Positions 54,590 through 62,555 of a stretch of 64,000 nucleotides of DNA are shown here, one piece after another. The notes beneath the pieces were generated by a model that saw only the letters and a program-made list of their open reading frames with translations, was not told the origin of the DNA and ran no database searches. The stretch spans positions 2,356,001-2,420,000 of the forward strand of contig NZ_CP095501.1 of NCBI RefSeq assembly GCF_023100725.1. The letters run 5' to 3'. How positions within the stretch are numbered: the first letter of the stretch is position 1; each line of letters begins with the position of its first letter. This stretch comes from Arthrobacter antioxidans. GTDB lineage: Bacteria > Actinomycetota > Actinomycetes > Actinomycetales > Micrococcaceae. A program made the translations under genes and the position numbers.

Positions 54590-56493
54590 GACGTGGGTCC
54601 CGCGGCGCCGGCGGTGGACGGCGAGGTGCGGGCGGCAGGGCCCGCGGCGTCACTCCCGAGGACGCCGATCTGCCCCCGCCCGAAGCCGCCCTCGGTCTTC
54701 CACCGCTGCAGGCTCAGCTGTCCCGGATCCAGTGGCGCCACGGACGTGTGGGAGATCTTCGGGTGAAGGGGGCGCGAATCGTTCTCGCCCACGCCGATCA
54801 GGTCCTCGTGCATCTTCTCGCCGGGCCGCAGGCCCGTGAAGACGATGTCGATGTCCTTGCCGGACATCGCGATCATGCGCTGGGCGACGTCGAGGATCTT
54901 CACGGCCTCGCCCATGTCGAGGATGAGGACCTCCCCTCCCCTGCCGATCGCGCCCGCCTGGACGACGAGCTGGCAGGCCTCGGGGATGGTCATGAAGAAT
55001 CGCGTCACCTCCGGGTCGGTCACGGTGATCGGACCGCCGTTGCGGATCTGCTCGGTGAACAGCGGAAGCATGGAGCCGCGGCTGCCGATCACGTTGCCGA
55101 AGCGCACCGAGACGTACCGCTGGCCCGTGCCCTCCGCGTGCCACGAGGTGAGCTTCTCGGCGACGCGCTTGGAGTGCCCGAGGACGCTGGTGGGGTCCGC
55201 CGCCTTGTCCGTGGAGATGTTGACGAAGTTGGTCACGCCGACGGCGGCGGAGGCCCGGAGGACGTTCAGCGAACCCTGGACGTTGGTCTTCCAGGCTTCC
55301 TCCGGATACTGCTCGAGCAGCGACACGTGCTTGAGGGCGGCCGCGTGGAAGACGACCTCGGGCCTGCGGTCCTCGAAGATGTTCAGCAACGCATCCGCGT
55401 CCCGGATGTCCGCGAGGACGGTGTCACGCCCGGTCAGCAGGCCGCGCCCGGTGAGGGAGATCTGAGTGCACTGCAGGCCGGTCTCGTCGCGGTCGAGCAT
55501 GATGAGCTCCGCCGGCGCGAAGATCGAGAGCTGGCGGCACAGTTCCGAGCCGATCGACCCGCCGGCCCCCGTCACCAGCACGCGCTTCCCGGTGACGTAC
55601 CCGGCGACCTCGTCCGGGTGGATGTCCACCGGACGGCGTCCGATCAGGTCCTCGACGGCGACCTCGCGGAAGTCGGCGATGGCGGCACCGGCGGCGCCGA
55701 GCATGTCCCGCAGCGGTGGCAGGACGAGCACCCTGATGCCGAGGCCCGCCACGAGGTCGGAGACGCGGCGCACCTGCGCGGCCTCCACCTCCGCGAACGC
55801 GATGACCAGGACCGAGGCCTGCGTCCTGGCCACGACATCCCGCAGGTCGTCGATCCGCCCGAGGACCGGGACGGAGGCGAGCCGCAGGTGCTTCTTGGCC
55901 GGATCGTCGTCGATCAGGCCGACGGGGAAGTAGGGGGAACCGGGGTCCTGCATCATGCGGCCCACGAGCGAGTTGCCGAGGAATCCGGCGCCGTAGATCA
56001 GCGTGCGCTGCGCGTCCTCGCCCGGCTTCGCCTTGCTCTCCACATACATGCGCTTGAGGTAGCGGGTGGCGGCCAGGAACATGCACGCGAAGGGGAAGGC
56101 GATGATGCCGATGCTGCGCGGCACCCCGATGACGGTGAAGAACGCGACGCTGACGAGGACCAGGATGACGGCGACGAGCACGGCCACGATGACCAGGAGC
56201 TTCGCTTCGTGGAAGCTCCCGAAGCTGTACCTCCCCCGATACAGCGCGAAGCTGAGCCCCACCACCAGCTGGGCGACGACGGCCACCGCACAGAACGCGG
56301 CGAATCCCGGGACGTTGACCTCGTTGACCAGGAGCTCGTAGCGGAGGATCAGCGCGAGGAGGATGGCCACGATCCAGGCTGCGGCGTCGAGCAGGTACTG
56401 CGACCACAGCCAGATCGCCGGTTTGTCGCCGGAGGAGGCTGTGGCCGTGGAGCCGGGTGTCCGGGCGGAGGCCCGGCCTTCGTTGAGTCCCAT
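54586..56493 (-). CDS. CapD/PglF-type membrane UDP-sugar 4,6-dehydratase
   Basis: About 635 residues. Four N-terminal helices (about 25-150), a Rossmann-like CoA-binding-type domain (TLIYGAGFLGNSLVG, about 170) and the SDR catalytic domain: VLVTGAGGSIGSELC (about 293), DRDETGL, HAAALKHVSLLEQYPEEA (about 370), NISTDKAADPTSVLG (about 405). In this family Lys/Met may replace the usual YxxxK. Makes a 4-keto-6-deoxy UDP-sugar for surface glycans. A start at 56511 is also possible. Co-translated with the WecA-like gene. Confidence 0.9.
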   Translation of the reverse strand: MGLNEGRASARTPGSTATASSGDKPAIWLWSQYLLDAAAWIVAILLALILRYELLVNEVNVPGFAAFCAVAVVAQLVVGLSFALYRGRYSFGSFHEAKLLVIVAVLVAVILVLVSVAFFTVIGVPRSIGIIAFPFACMFLAATRYLKRMYVESKAKPGEDAQRTLIYGAGFLGNSLVGRMMQDPGSPYFPVGLIDDDPAKKHLRLASVPVLGRIDDLRDVVARTQASVLVIAFAEVEAAQVRRVSDLVAGLGIRVLVLPPLRDMLGAAGAAIADFREVAVEDLIGRRPVDIHPDEVAGYVTGKRVLVTGAGGSIGSELCRQLSIFAPAELIMLDRDETGLQCTQISLTGRGLLTGRDTVLADIRDADALLNIFEDRRPEVVFHAAALKHVSLLEQYPEEAWKTNVQGSLNVLRASAAVGVTNFVNISTDKAADPTSVLGHSKRVAEKLTSWHAEGTGQRYVSVRFGNVIGSRGSMLPLFTEQIRNGGPITVTDPEVTRFFMTIPEACQLVVQAGAIGRGGEVLILDMGEAVKILDVAQRMIAMSGKDIDIVFTGLRPGEKMHEDLIGVGENDSRPLHPKISHTSVAPLDPGQLSLQRWKTEGGFGRGQIGVLGSDAAGPAARTSPSTAGAAGPTS

Positions 56494-56601
56494 GATTCCT
56501 AACGGTGTCATGCAGCCATCCACCGCAAACCGGGCGTGGTGCGGCCCGGGGTCCCCGCGCCCGTAGGGTCGGGACCCGTCCGGCCGGGGCTGGAACACGG
56601 T

Positions 56602-56619
56602 GTAATAGACTGCTATTAC
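56602..56619. promoter_or_regulatory. Perfect 18-bp palindrome in divergent glycan promoter region
   Basis: GTAATAGACTGCTATTAC: 7-base perfect arms around ACTG, in an AT-rich pocket between the CapD-type gene (minus) and the GT2 gene (plus). It contains a plus-strand TAGACT -10 at 56606-56611, so it could be an operator covering a promoter. Confidence 0.65.
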
Positions 56620-56691
56620 CCCAGAATACTAACTGCCCCGCCTGTGCCAGGCCCGTTGCATACTGCCAGGGCGCGGCCCGGAAGGAACAGG

Positions 56692-57666
56692 TTGCACGTC
56701 CCCGACGCCGGCTCGCCCCGCGTATTCCTCGTGATCACGACGTTCAACCGGGCACCCCTCCTGCGGGAGCTCCTCGAGTCGATCGCGGCCCTGGAACCGG
56801 CCCCGGCCGCCGTCGTCGTGGTGGACAACGCCAGCACGGACGCCACCGCCGACGTCCTCGCCGACGTCCTCCTCCCCGTACCGCTCATCGTGGAGCGCCT
56901 GCCCGTGAACCTGGGCGGCTCGGGCGGGTTCGCGGCCGGCGTCGCGCGCGCCCTCGAGGAAGGGGCCGACTGGCTCTGGCTGATGGACGACGACGTCGTC
57001 GTCCTCCCCGACGCCCTCGCGTCCTTCGCCCCGTGGATGAGCCGGTACTCGTGCATCCACGGACGCCGCTACGACGCCGCGGGCCTGCCGTTCTTCTGGC
57101 AGCACACCCTCGACGAGTTCACCGGCGTCCACCTGCCGGTCCGGGGCGACGTCTTCGCGGCGTCACCGGTCTTCCACACCAACGTCGCGTGCTTCGAGGG
57201 CATGCTGGTCGCGGCCGGCGTCGTCCGCGAGATCGGTCTGCCGGACGCCCGGTTCTTCCTCAACGGCGACGACCTCACGTACGGGTGGCTCGTCTCGCAG
57301 CGGTACCCGGTGGCCTACGTGGACGCCTTCGTCCTCCGGAAGACGCGCGCGCAGCGGCAGGTGGACCTCGGCGTCCGGCACCTCAACGAGTCGAGCAACC
57401 TGTCGCGTTTCTGCGGTATGCGCAACCGCGGGCACCTCGCGCGGTACCTCCAGCTGCACGGCCGCTACCACCGGGTGGGGTTCGGCCTCGGCACGCTCCT
57501 GTCCGCCGGCAAGGAGCTCCTCCGCCTGCTCGCCGTCGAGCACTCGATCTCCGGCGCCTCCCAGGTGTGGCGCGGGTGGAGGGCGGCCCGGGTGATCCTG
57601 CACGATCCCGGCTGGCGGCCGGAGCCGCCCCTGCGGGACCTCGCCGGGCAGACGGGCGCGTCCTGA
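56692..57666 (+). CDS. GT2 glycosyltransferase (GlfT1-like)
   Basis: 324 residues, GT-A fold. Seen: FLVITTFNRAPLLRELLESI (about 13), VVVDNASTDATADVL (about 43), NLGGSGGFAAGVARAL (about 76), nucleotide-metal motif WLWLMDDDVVV (about 96) and acceptor-site FFLNGDDLTYGW (about 190). NLGGSGGFA with DDD recalls galactofuranosyl/rhamnosyl-type GT2 enzymes of actinobacterial envelopes. The start is TTG 56692 with GAAGGAACAGG upstream; longer in-frame starts lack this. The stop overlaps the epimerase start (TGATG). Confidence 0.9.
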   Translation: MHVPDAGSPRVFLVITTFNRAPLLRELLESIAALEPAPAAVVVVDNASTDATADVLADVLLPVPLIVERLPVNLGGSGGFAAGVARALEEGADWLWLMDDDVVVLPDALASFAPWMSRYSCIHGRRYDAAGLPFFWQHTLDEFTGVHLPVRGDVFAASPVFHTNVACFEGMLVAAGVVREIGLPDARFFLNGDDLTYGWLVSQRYPVAYVDAFVLRKTRAQRQVDLGVRHLNESSNLSRFCGMRNRGHLARYLQLHGRYHRVGFGLGTLLSAGKELLRLLAVEHSISGASQVWRGWRAARVILHDPGWRPEPPLRDLAGQTGAS

Positions 57667-58616
57667 TGCGCTGGCTGGTGCTCGGCGGCTCCGGGTTCGT
57701 CGGCTCGGCGGTGCTGCGGGCCCTGCACGCGTCGGGCATCGAGGCGCACGGCCTGTCCGCGTCGCGGCTCGCGACGGCCGCCGATGCGCCGGTGGCACTC
57801 CTCGCCACCGCGGACGCCACGGACACCGCCGGGCTGGAGGCCGCGATGGCGGGGTACGACGTCGTCGTGAACGCGGCCGGCCTGGCCACCCCCTCGGCGA
57901 CCGGCGGGACGGACCTGCTCGGCGCGAACGCCCTGCTGCCCGCCGTCGTCGCCCGCGCCGCGTCCGCCGCCGGGGTCCGGCGCCTCATCCACCTCAGCAG
58001 CGCGGCCGTGCAGGGCCGGACGCCGATGCTGGACGAGACCGGGACCGTGCGCCCCTTCTCGGCGTACTCACGCAGCAAGGCGCTCGGCGAGCAGGCCCTG
58101 GATCTCGCGGCGGCGCGGGAGCCGTCACTGTCCGTCGTGACGGTGCGGGCCACCTCCGTGCAGGGCGAGGGGCGTCCGACGACGGCGGCCCTGGCGCGGC
58201 TCGCCCGCTCGCCGCTCGCCTCCGTGGCGTCCCCGGGGACCGCGCGATCGCCGATCACGTCGGTGGACTCCCTCGCGGAGCTGGTGCTGGCCCTCGGCAC
58301 CCACCCCGGGGCCCTTCCGGCGCGGGTGCTGCAGCCCTGGGAGGGACTCACCGTGCGCACCGTCCTCGAGGCGGCCGGCGGACACCCCCGGGTGCTGCCG
58401 GCGGCGCTGTGCCGGGCCGCGGTGCGGGGCGGCTACCTGGTGTCGTCCCTCGTGCGCGGTCGCCTCGACGGGCATGTGCGCCGTGTCGAGCTCATGTGGT
58501 TCGGACAGGACCAGGTGCCCGGATGGGCGGCCGGCCACGGCGTGGTCCCGACGGCCCGGGTCCGTGAGGTCCTCGCCGACGCGGGCCGCGCGGCACCGGG
58601 TGCGGGCGGGCGCTGA
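57666..58616 (+). CDS. NAD-dependent sugar-nucleotide epimerase/reductase
   Basis: 316 residues of the extended-SDR fold. Seen: WLVLGGSGFVGSAVLRAL (GxxGxxG, 3-20), NAAGLATP (about 77), HLSSAAVQG (about 118) and catalytic YSRSK (about 140). The C-terminus is Ala/Arg-rich. Likely modifies the sugar used by the co-transcribed glycosyltransferase; the exact reaction is unknown. It ends 2 bases from the stop of the convergent tsaC-like gene, leaving no room for a terminator. Confidence 0.88.
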   Translation: MRWLVLGGSGFVGSAVLRALHASGIEAHGLSASRLATAADAPVALLATADATDTAGLEAAMAGYDVVVNAAGLATPSATGGTDLLGANALLPAVVARAASAAGVRRLIHLSSAAVQGRTPMLDETGTVRPFSAYSRSKALGEQALDLAAAREPSLSVVTVRATSVQGEGRPTTAALARLARSPLASVASPGTARSPITSVDSLAELVLALGTHPGALPARVLQPWEGLTVRTVLEAAGGHPRVLPAALCRAAVRGGYLVSSLVRGRLDGHVRRVELMWFGQDQVPGWAAGHGVVPTARVREVLADAGRAAPGAGGR

Positions 58617-58617
58617 C

Positions 58618-59442
58618 CTACCTTCCGGCGTCCGCGTCCTCCGGGGTCCCGGCGTCAGGCGCATCCGCCTGGTCCGGCGTCCCGGCGCCCGGCGCGTCCG
58701 GCGTCGGGGAGTCCGCCTGGTCCGGCGTCGGGGCGTCCGCGTCCTCCGGGGTCCCGGCGTCCCGCGCATCCGGCGCGTCCGGGAGTTCGCCGTCGATCCC
58801 CACCACGCCCGGCACCACGGCCCGCAGCTCCTCGAGCGACACCGTGCCCTGCCGCACCACGCGCAGCAGCTCCCCCGTGGTGTCGACGATGGTGGACCCC
58901 GTGCCTCCGGCGTCGGCCCGCGGGCCGGCGTCGAGGTAGACCGCCACGGACTCGGCGAGCTGCTCGGCGGCCTCCGCCGCCGTCGTCGCCGCCGGCCGGC
59001 CCGTCCTGTTCGCGGAGGACACCGCGAGCGGCCCCGTGAGCGTCAGCAGCTCGAGGGCTGTCTCGTCGTCGGGCATGCGCAGCGCCACGGTGCCGAGGGT
59101 GTCGCCGAGGTCCCAGGTGAGCGACGGCTGGGCGAGGCAGATGAGGGTGAGGCCGCCGGGCCAGAACGCCTCGGCGAGGCGGCGGGCATCGGGATGGACC
59201 TCGGTCGCCAGGCCGTCGAGGGTCTGGATCCGCGGGATGAGGACCGGCGGCGGCATGTTCCGCCCGCGCCCCTTCGAGGCGAGCAGGGTGGCCACGGCCT
59301 GCGGCGAGAAGGCGTCCGCCCCGATGCCGTAGACGGTGTCGGTGGGCAGGACGATGCACTGCTTGAGCGATACCGCGCGCTGGGCGGCCGCCAGCCCTTC
59401 GCTTCGCTGGGTGGGATCGGAACAGTCGTAGCTCGTTGTCAC
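58618..59442 (-). CDS. L-threonylcarbamoyladenylate synthase (Sua5/TsaC) with repetitive acidic tail
   Basis: Makes threonylcarbamoyl-AMP for the t6A modification of tRNA. 274 residues: the YrdC domain spans about 15-215 (IVLPTDTVYGIGADAFS, ASKGRGRNMPPPVLI, WPGGLTLI, AVSSANRTGRPA, TIVDTT), then a 55-60 residue Asp/Ala/Pro/Thr tail with AGTPEDADA at both ends. There is no Sua5 C-terminal domain. The start is GTG 59442. It sits in the rho-prfA-prmC-tsaC block. Confidence 0.93.
   Translation of the reverse strand: MTTSYDCSDPTQRSEGLAAAQRAVSLKQCIVLPTDTVYGIGADAFSPQAVATLLASKGRGRNMPPPVLIPRIQTLDGLATEVHPDARRLAEAFWPGGLTLICLAQPSLTWDLGDTLGTVALRMPDDETALELLTLTGPLAVSSANRTGRPAATTAAEAAEQLAESVAVYLDAGPRADAGGTGSTIVDTTGELLRVVRQGTVSLEELRAVVPGVVGIDGELPDAPDARDAGTPEDADAPTPDQADSPTPDAPGAGTPDQADAPDAGTPEDADAGR
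58627..58656. repeat. 30-bp direct repeat, copy 1 (tail of TsaC)
   Basis: Identical to 58732-58761. Both lie in a run of degenerate GGCGTC/GTCCGG units encoding the acidic tail of the threonylcarbamoyl-AMP synthase. Confidence 0.85.
58732..58761. repeat. 30-bp direct repeat, copy 2 (tail of TsaC)
   Basis: Identical to 58627-58656. The two copies are 105 bases apart start to start, a multiple of three. Confidence 0.85.
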
Positions 59443-59510
59443 CCGATCATCCTTCCATTGCTACCCATGGCGGCGCACATCGGCGCGTCCACCCGCCGGT
59501 CGGCGGGCGC

Positions 59511-60452
59511 TCAGGAGGACGGCGGCGGTCCGAAGCCCGTCCCGCGGAGCCCCGCGGAATAGGCGGCGAACCAGGCGCGCAGGCCCTTGAGGTCGCGCTG
59601 CGTGATGAAGTAGTAGGGGAAGCCGACGACGTCCGCACCGAACCACCGGAGGTTGCGGTGCTTGCGGGCGAGGTAGGCGCGGTTCCGGAAGTAGGAGAAC
59701 CGCTTGAAGTCGCCGTCGGGGATCACCGGGGTGATGAAGCCGCCGAAGATCGGCTTCATCTCCGACCAGGTGGCCGGGTGACGCACCGCGACGGTGGCGA
59801 GCGTCCCGTACTTCAGGCCGGCCTTCCGTACGCGCGCCAGGAAGTCCACCTCGTCGCCGCGGATGAAGAACTTCATGTCCGGCAGGCCGATCGTCGAGAA
59901 CACCTCCGCGCGGATCAGTGCACCGTTGAAGAAGTGCACCATGTCGGGCAGGTAGCCCCTGGCCTCCAGCGTCGCGCGGTCGTTCGTCAGCAGCCCGTTG
60001 ATGCGGAAGTTGAAGGACAGCCGTGAGGGGTCCGACGTCGCGGCGACGAGCGGGCTCACGATGTCGAGCTCGTGCTCGTGGGCGGCCTTCAGCAGCTCGG
60101 CGAGGCACCGCCCGTCCTCGGGGTGGCCGTCGTCGTCCATGAGCCAGATCCACTCGGCTCCGCTCGCGACGGCCGCGAGGATGGCGAAGGCGAAGCCCCC
60201 CGCGCCGCCGAGGTTGGCTTCCGAGCGCAGGTAGTGGATGGTGCCGCCGGCCGCCGTGGCGGCGTCGACGACGTCCGTCGCGGGCCGTGTCCCCGAGTCC
60301 ACGAGGGCCACGGTCCGGATCGGGGCGGTCTGCGCCGCGAGAGACCGCAGGAGCTGTGCCAGCTCCTCGTGCCGGTCGTAGGTGACCGCTGCGACGGCGA
60401 CCGCGGCGTGCGGGGCGGTGTCCGGTCGGCCGGGTGGGGTGTGCTCCGTCAT
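59511..60452 (-). CDS. GT2 glycosyltransferase (GlfT1-like), second
   Basis: 313 residues. Seen: VAAVTYDRHEELAQLLRSL (about 20), VDSGT (about 53), NLGGAGGFAFAILAAV (about 80), WIWLMDDDGHPEDG (about 100) and FFIRGDEVDFLARVRKAGL (about 195). It shares the NLGG(S/A)GGFA and WLMDDD pattern with the GT2 at 56.7 kb, so the two are probably related and act on the same polymer. ATG 60452 overlaps the prmC stop (ATGA). It is inserted between prmC and tsaC. Confidence 0.9.
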   Translation of the reverse strand: MTEHTPPGRPDTAPHAAVAVAAVTYDRHEELAQLLRSLAAQTAPIRTVALVDSGTRPATDVVDAATAAGGTIHYLRSEANLGGAGGFAFAILAAVASGAEWIWLMDDDGHPEDGRCLAELLKAAHEHELDIVSPLVAATSDPSRLSFNFRINGLLTNDRATLEARGYLPDMVHFFNGALIRAEVFSTIGLPDMKFFIRGDEVDFLARVRKAGLKYGTLATVAVRHPATWSEMKPIFGGFITPVIPDGDFKRFSYFRNRAYLARKHRNLRWFGADVVGFPYYFITQRDLKGLRAWFAAYSAGLRGTGFGPPPSS

Positions 60453-61321
60453 GGGTGTGCCTCTCGGGTGGTGTCGGGGGAAGCGGGTCCCGTGGTCAGC
60501 ACGGCACTGGTGGCGCGGTCGCGACCGCCGAGGTCCTGATGCGTGGTGACCGCGGTCCAGACGCCCGTCCGCTCGAGGAAGGCCGCGACCCACGGAGCCT
60601 GCACCTCCGCGTGCTCCATGACGAAGTACCCGCCGGGCCTGAGCAGGCGAGCGGCCGACCCCGCAGCGGCGCGGGGCAGTTCCATGCCGTCCGCTCCCCC
60701 GCCGTACAGTGCCATCCGGGGGTCGTGCTCGGCGACCTCCGGCTCGTTGGGGACGGCTTCGGCGGGGATGTAGGGCGGGTTGGAGACCACGACGTCGAAG
60801 CTCCCGTCGTGCTCCGGGAGTGCCGTGGCGAGGTCGCCCTGCACCAGGTGCACCCCGAAGCGCGCGAGGTTCGGTCCCGCCCAGGCGAGTGCGAGGTCGC
60901 TGAGTTCGACGGCGTACACGTCGGCGCCGGGGACCTCGTCCGCGACGGCGGCCGCGATCGCCCCGGACCCCGTGCCGAGGTCGACGATCCTGGGCGCGAT
61001 GAGGCCCGACGCGCGGTCGATCACGAGTTGCGCGACGGTCTCGGTCTCGGGCCGCGGGACGAAGACGCCGGGGCCCACGGACAGTTCGACACGCCGGAAA
61101 TACGCCACACCGGTCAGGTGCTGCAGCGGCACGCGCCGGGCACGCTCGTCCACGAGGGCCTGGAAGCCCTCGGGAGCGGGCGACCCGATCAGCGCCAGGG
61201 CCCTCAGCCGTCCGCGCGAGACCCCCAGCAGGTGCGCTGCCAGCAGCTCGGCGTCGACCCGCGGACTGGGGACGCCCGCCGAGCGGAGCTGCCGTTCGGC
61301 GGCCCGCAGGGCCTCCTCCAT
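60449..61321 (-). CDS. prmC: Peptide chain release factor N5-glutamine methyltransferase
   Basis: Methylates the Gln of GGQ in release factors using SAM. 290 residues. Seen: N-terminal helical domain to about 80, VPRPETE (about 88), SAM-binding VDLGTGSGAIAAAVA (about 113) and the catalytic NPPYIP (about 180). It directly follows prfA, its substrate gene (2-base gap), and overlaps the downstream GT2 by ATGA. Confidence 0.96.
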   Translation of the reverse strand: MEEALRAAERQLRSAGVPSPRVDAELLAAHLLGVSRGRLRALALIGSPAPEGFQALVDERARRVPLQHLTGVAYFRRVELSVGPGVFVPRPETETVAQLVIDRASGLIAPRIVDLGTGSGAIAAAVADEVPGADVYAVELSDLALAWAGPNLARFGVHLVQGDLATALPEHDGSFDVVVSNPPYIPAEAVPNEPEVAEHDPRMALYGGGADGMELPRAAAGSAARLLRPGGYFVMEHAEVQAPWVAAFLERTGVWTAVTTHQDLGGRDRATSAVLTTGPASPDTTREAHP

Positions 61322-61323
61322 GA

Positions 61324-62403
61324 CTACTCGTCCGCGCCGATGGCGTCCAGGCGGGCCTGCTCGTCCATCTCGATGGCCGACTGCACCACGGGCTCGAGGT
61401 CGCCGTTCATGACGGCGTCGAGGTTGTAGGCCTTGTAGCCGGTGCGGTGGTCGGCGATCCGGTTCTCCGGGTAGTTGTACGTGCGGATGCGCTCCGAGCG
61501 GTCCATCGTGCGGATCTGGGACTTCCGGATGTCCGAGTTCGCGGCGTCGATCTTCTCCTGCTCGTGGGCCAGGATGCGGGAGCGGAGCACGCGCATGGCG
61601 GCCTCACGGTTCTGCAGCTGCGACTTCTCGTTCTGCATGGCGACGACGATCCCGGTGGGGAGGTGCGTGATGCGCACGGCCGAGTCGGTCGTGTTCACGG
61701 ACTGGCCGCCGGGGCCCGAGGAGCGGTAGACGTCGATCTTGAGGTCGTTCTGGCTGATCTCCACCTCTTCGGGCTCGTCCACCTCGGGCAGCACGAGCAC
61801 GCCGGCGGCCGACGTGTGGATGCGGCCCTGCGACTCGGTGACGGGGACGCGCTGCACACGGTGCACCCCGCCCTCGAACTTGAGGCGGGCGTAGACGCCC
61901 TCCGCGGGGTCGTTCGAGGACCCCTTGATGGCCATCTGCACGTCCTTGTAGCCGCCGAGGTCCGACTCGTTGGCGGAGATGAGCTCGGTCTTCCAGCCCC
62001 GCGACTCGGCGTAGCGGGTGTACATGCGCAGCAGGTCGCCGGCGAACAGTGCGGCCTCGTCGCCGCCCTCGCCGCCCTTGACCTCGATGATGACGTTGCG
62101 GCTGTCGTTCGGGTCGCGCGGGATGAGGAGGCGGCGCAGCTTCTCCTGCGCCGTTGCGAGCTGCTCCTCGAGGACGGGCACCTCGGCCGCGAACTCCGGA
62201 TCCTCGGAGGCCATGCCGCGGGCCGCCTCGAGGTCGTCCTCGAGCGCGCTCCAGCGGTTGTGCGCGTCGACGATGCGTCCCAGTTCCGCGTACCGGCGGC
62301 CGAGCCTCCGGGCCAGCGCCTGGTCGGCGTGGACGGCCGGGTCGGCGAGCTGGTCCTGCAGCTCGGAGTGTTCGTCGAGCAGTCCCTGGATGGACTCAAA
62401 CAT
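61324..62403 (-). CDS. prfA: Peptide chain release factor 1
   Basis: Recognises UAA and UAG. 359 residues. Seen: acidic helical N-domain ([15 protein letters not shown]), [16 protein letters not shown] (about 118), [20 protein letters not shown] (about 180), the catalytic GGQ in [18 protein letters not shown] (about 230) and [16 protein letters not shown] (about 290). The start at 62403 (MFESIQ) has AAAGAGG upstream. Its promoter lies about 30 bases upstream. First gene of prfA-prmC-GT2-tsaC. Confidence 0.97.
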   Translation of the reverse strand: MFESIQGLLDEHSELQDQLADPAVHADQALARRLGRRYAELGRIVDAHNRWSALEDDLEAARGMASEDPEFAAEVPVLEEQLATAQEKLRRLLIPRDPNDSRNVIIEVKGGEGGDEAALFAGDLLRMYTRYAESRGWKTELISANESDLGGYKDVQMAIKGSSNDPAEGVYARLKFEGGVHRVQRVPVTESQGRIHTSAAGVLVLPEVDEPEEVEISQNDLKIDVYRSSGPGGQSVNTTDSAVRITHLPTGIVVAMQNEKSQLQNREAAMRVLRSRILAHEQEKIDAANSDIRKSQIRTMDRSERIRTYNYPENRIADHRTGYKAYNLDAVMNGDLEPVVQSAIEMDEQARLDAIGADE

Positions 62404-62432
62404 CGGGTGTACCTCTTTCGGCTTGTGCAGCC

Positions 62433-62438
62433 AGTCTA
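62433..62438 (-). promoter_or_regulatory. -10 TAGACT of prfA
   Basis: Minus-strand TAGACT, 29 bases before the prfA ATG. A Shine-Dalgarno is present, so this gene has a short leader and is not leaderless. Confidence 0.5.
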
Positions 62439-62466
62439 CGAAGGTCGGGACGGCGGGGAGGACCAG

Positions 62467-62488
62467 GTTGCCGGTTGGTTGCCGGTTA
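62467..62488. repeat. Tandem 11-bp repeat upstream of prfA promoter
   Basis: GTTGCCGGTTG followed directly by GTTGCCGGTTA (10 of 11 identical), between the rho terminator and the prfA -10. One helical turn per unit would suit a regulator binding on one DNA face. Confidence 0.55.
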
Positions 62489-62496
62489 ACGGACAA

Positions 62497-62547
62497 AGCC
62501 GTCCGGGACGAACCGGCCGATATACGGCCTGCTCGTCCCGGACGGCT
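62497..62547 (-). terminator. Terminator hairpin after rho
   Basis: Perfect 15-bp outer stem (62497-62511 with 62533-62547) and an inner 5-bp stem GGCCG/CGGCC around ATATA. It starts 9 bases past the rho stop. On the minus strand it is followed by a short TTTG. Confidence 0.8.
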
Positions 62548-62555
62548 GCCCGGTG

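Noticed and set aside
54748..56502. 584-codon plus-strand frame opposite the CapD-type gene
   Set aside because: Mirror frame; the opposite strand carries clear SDR and membrane motifs.
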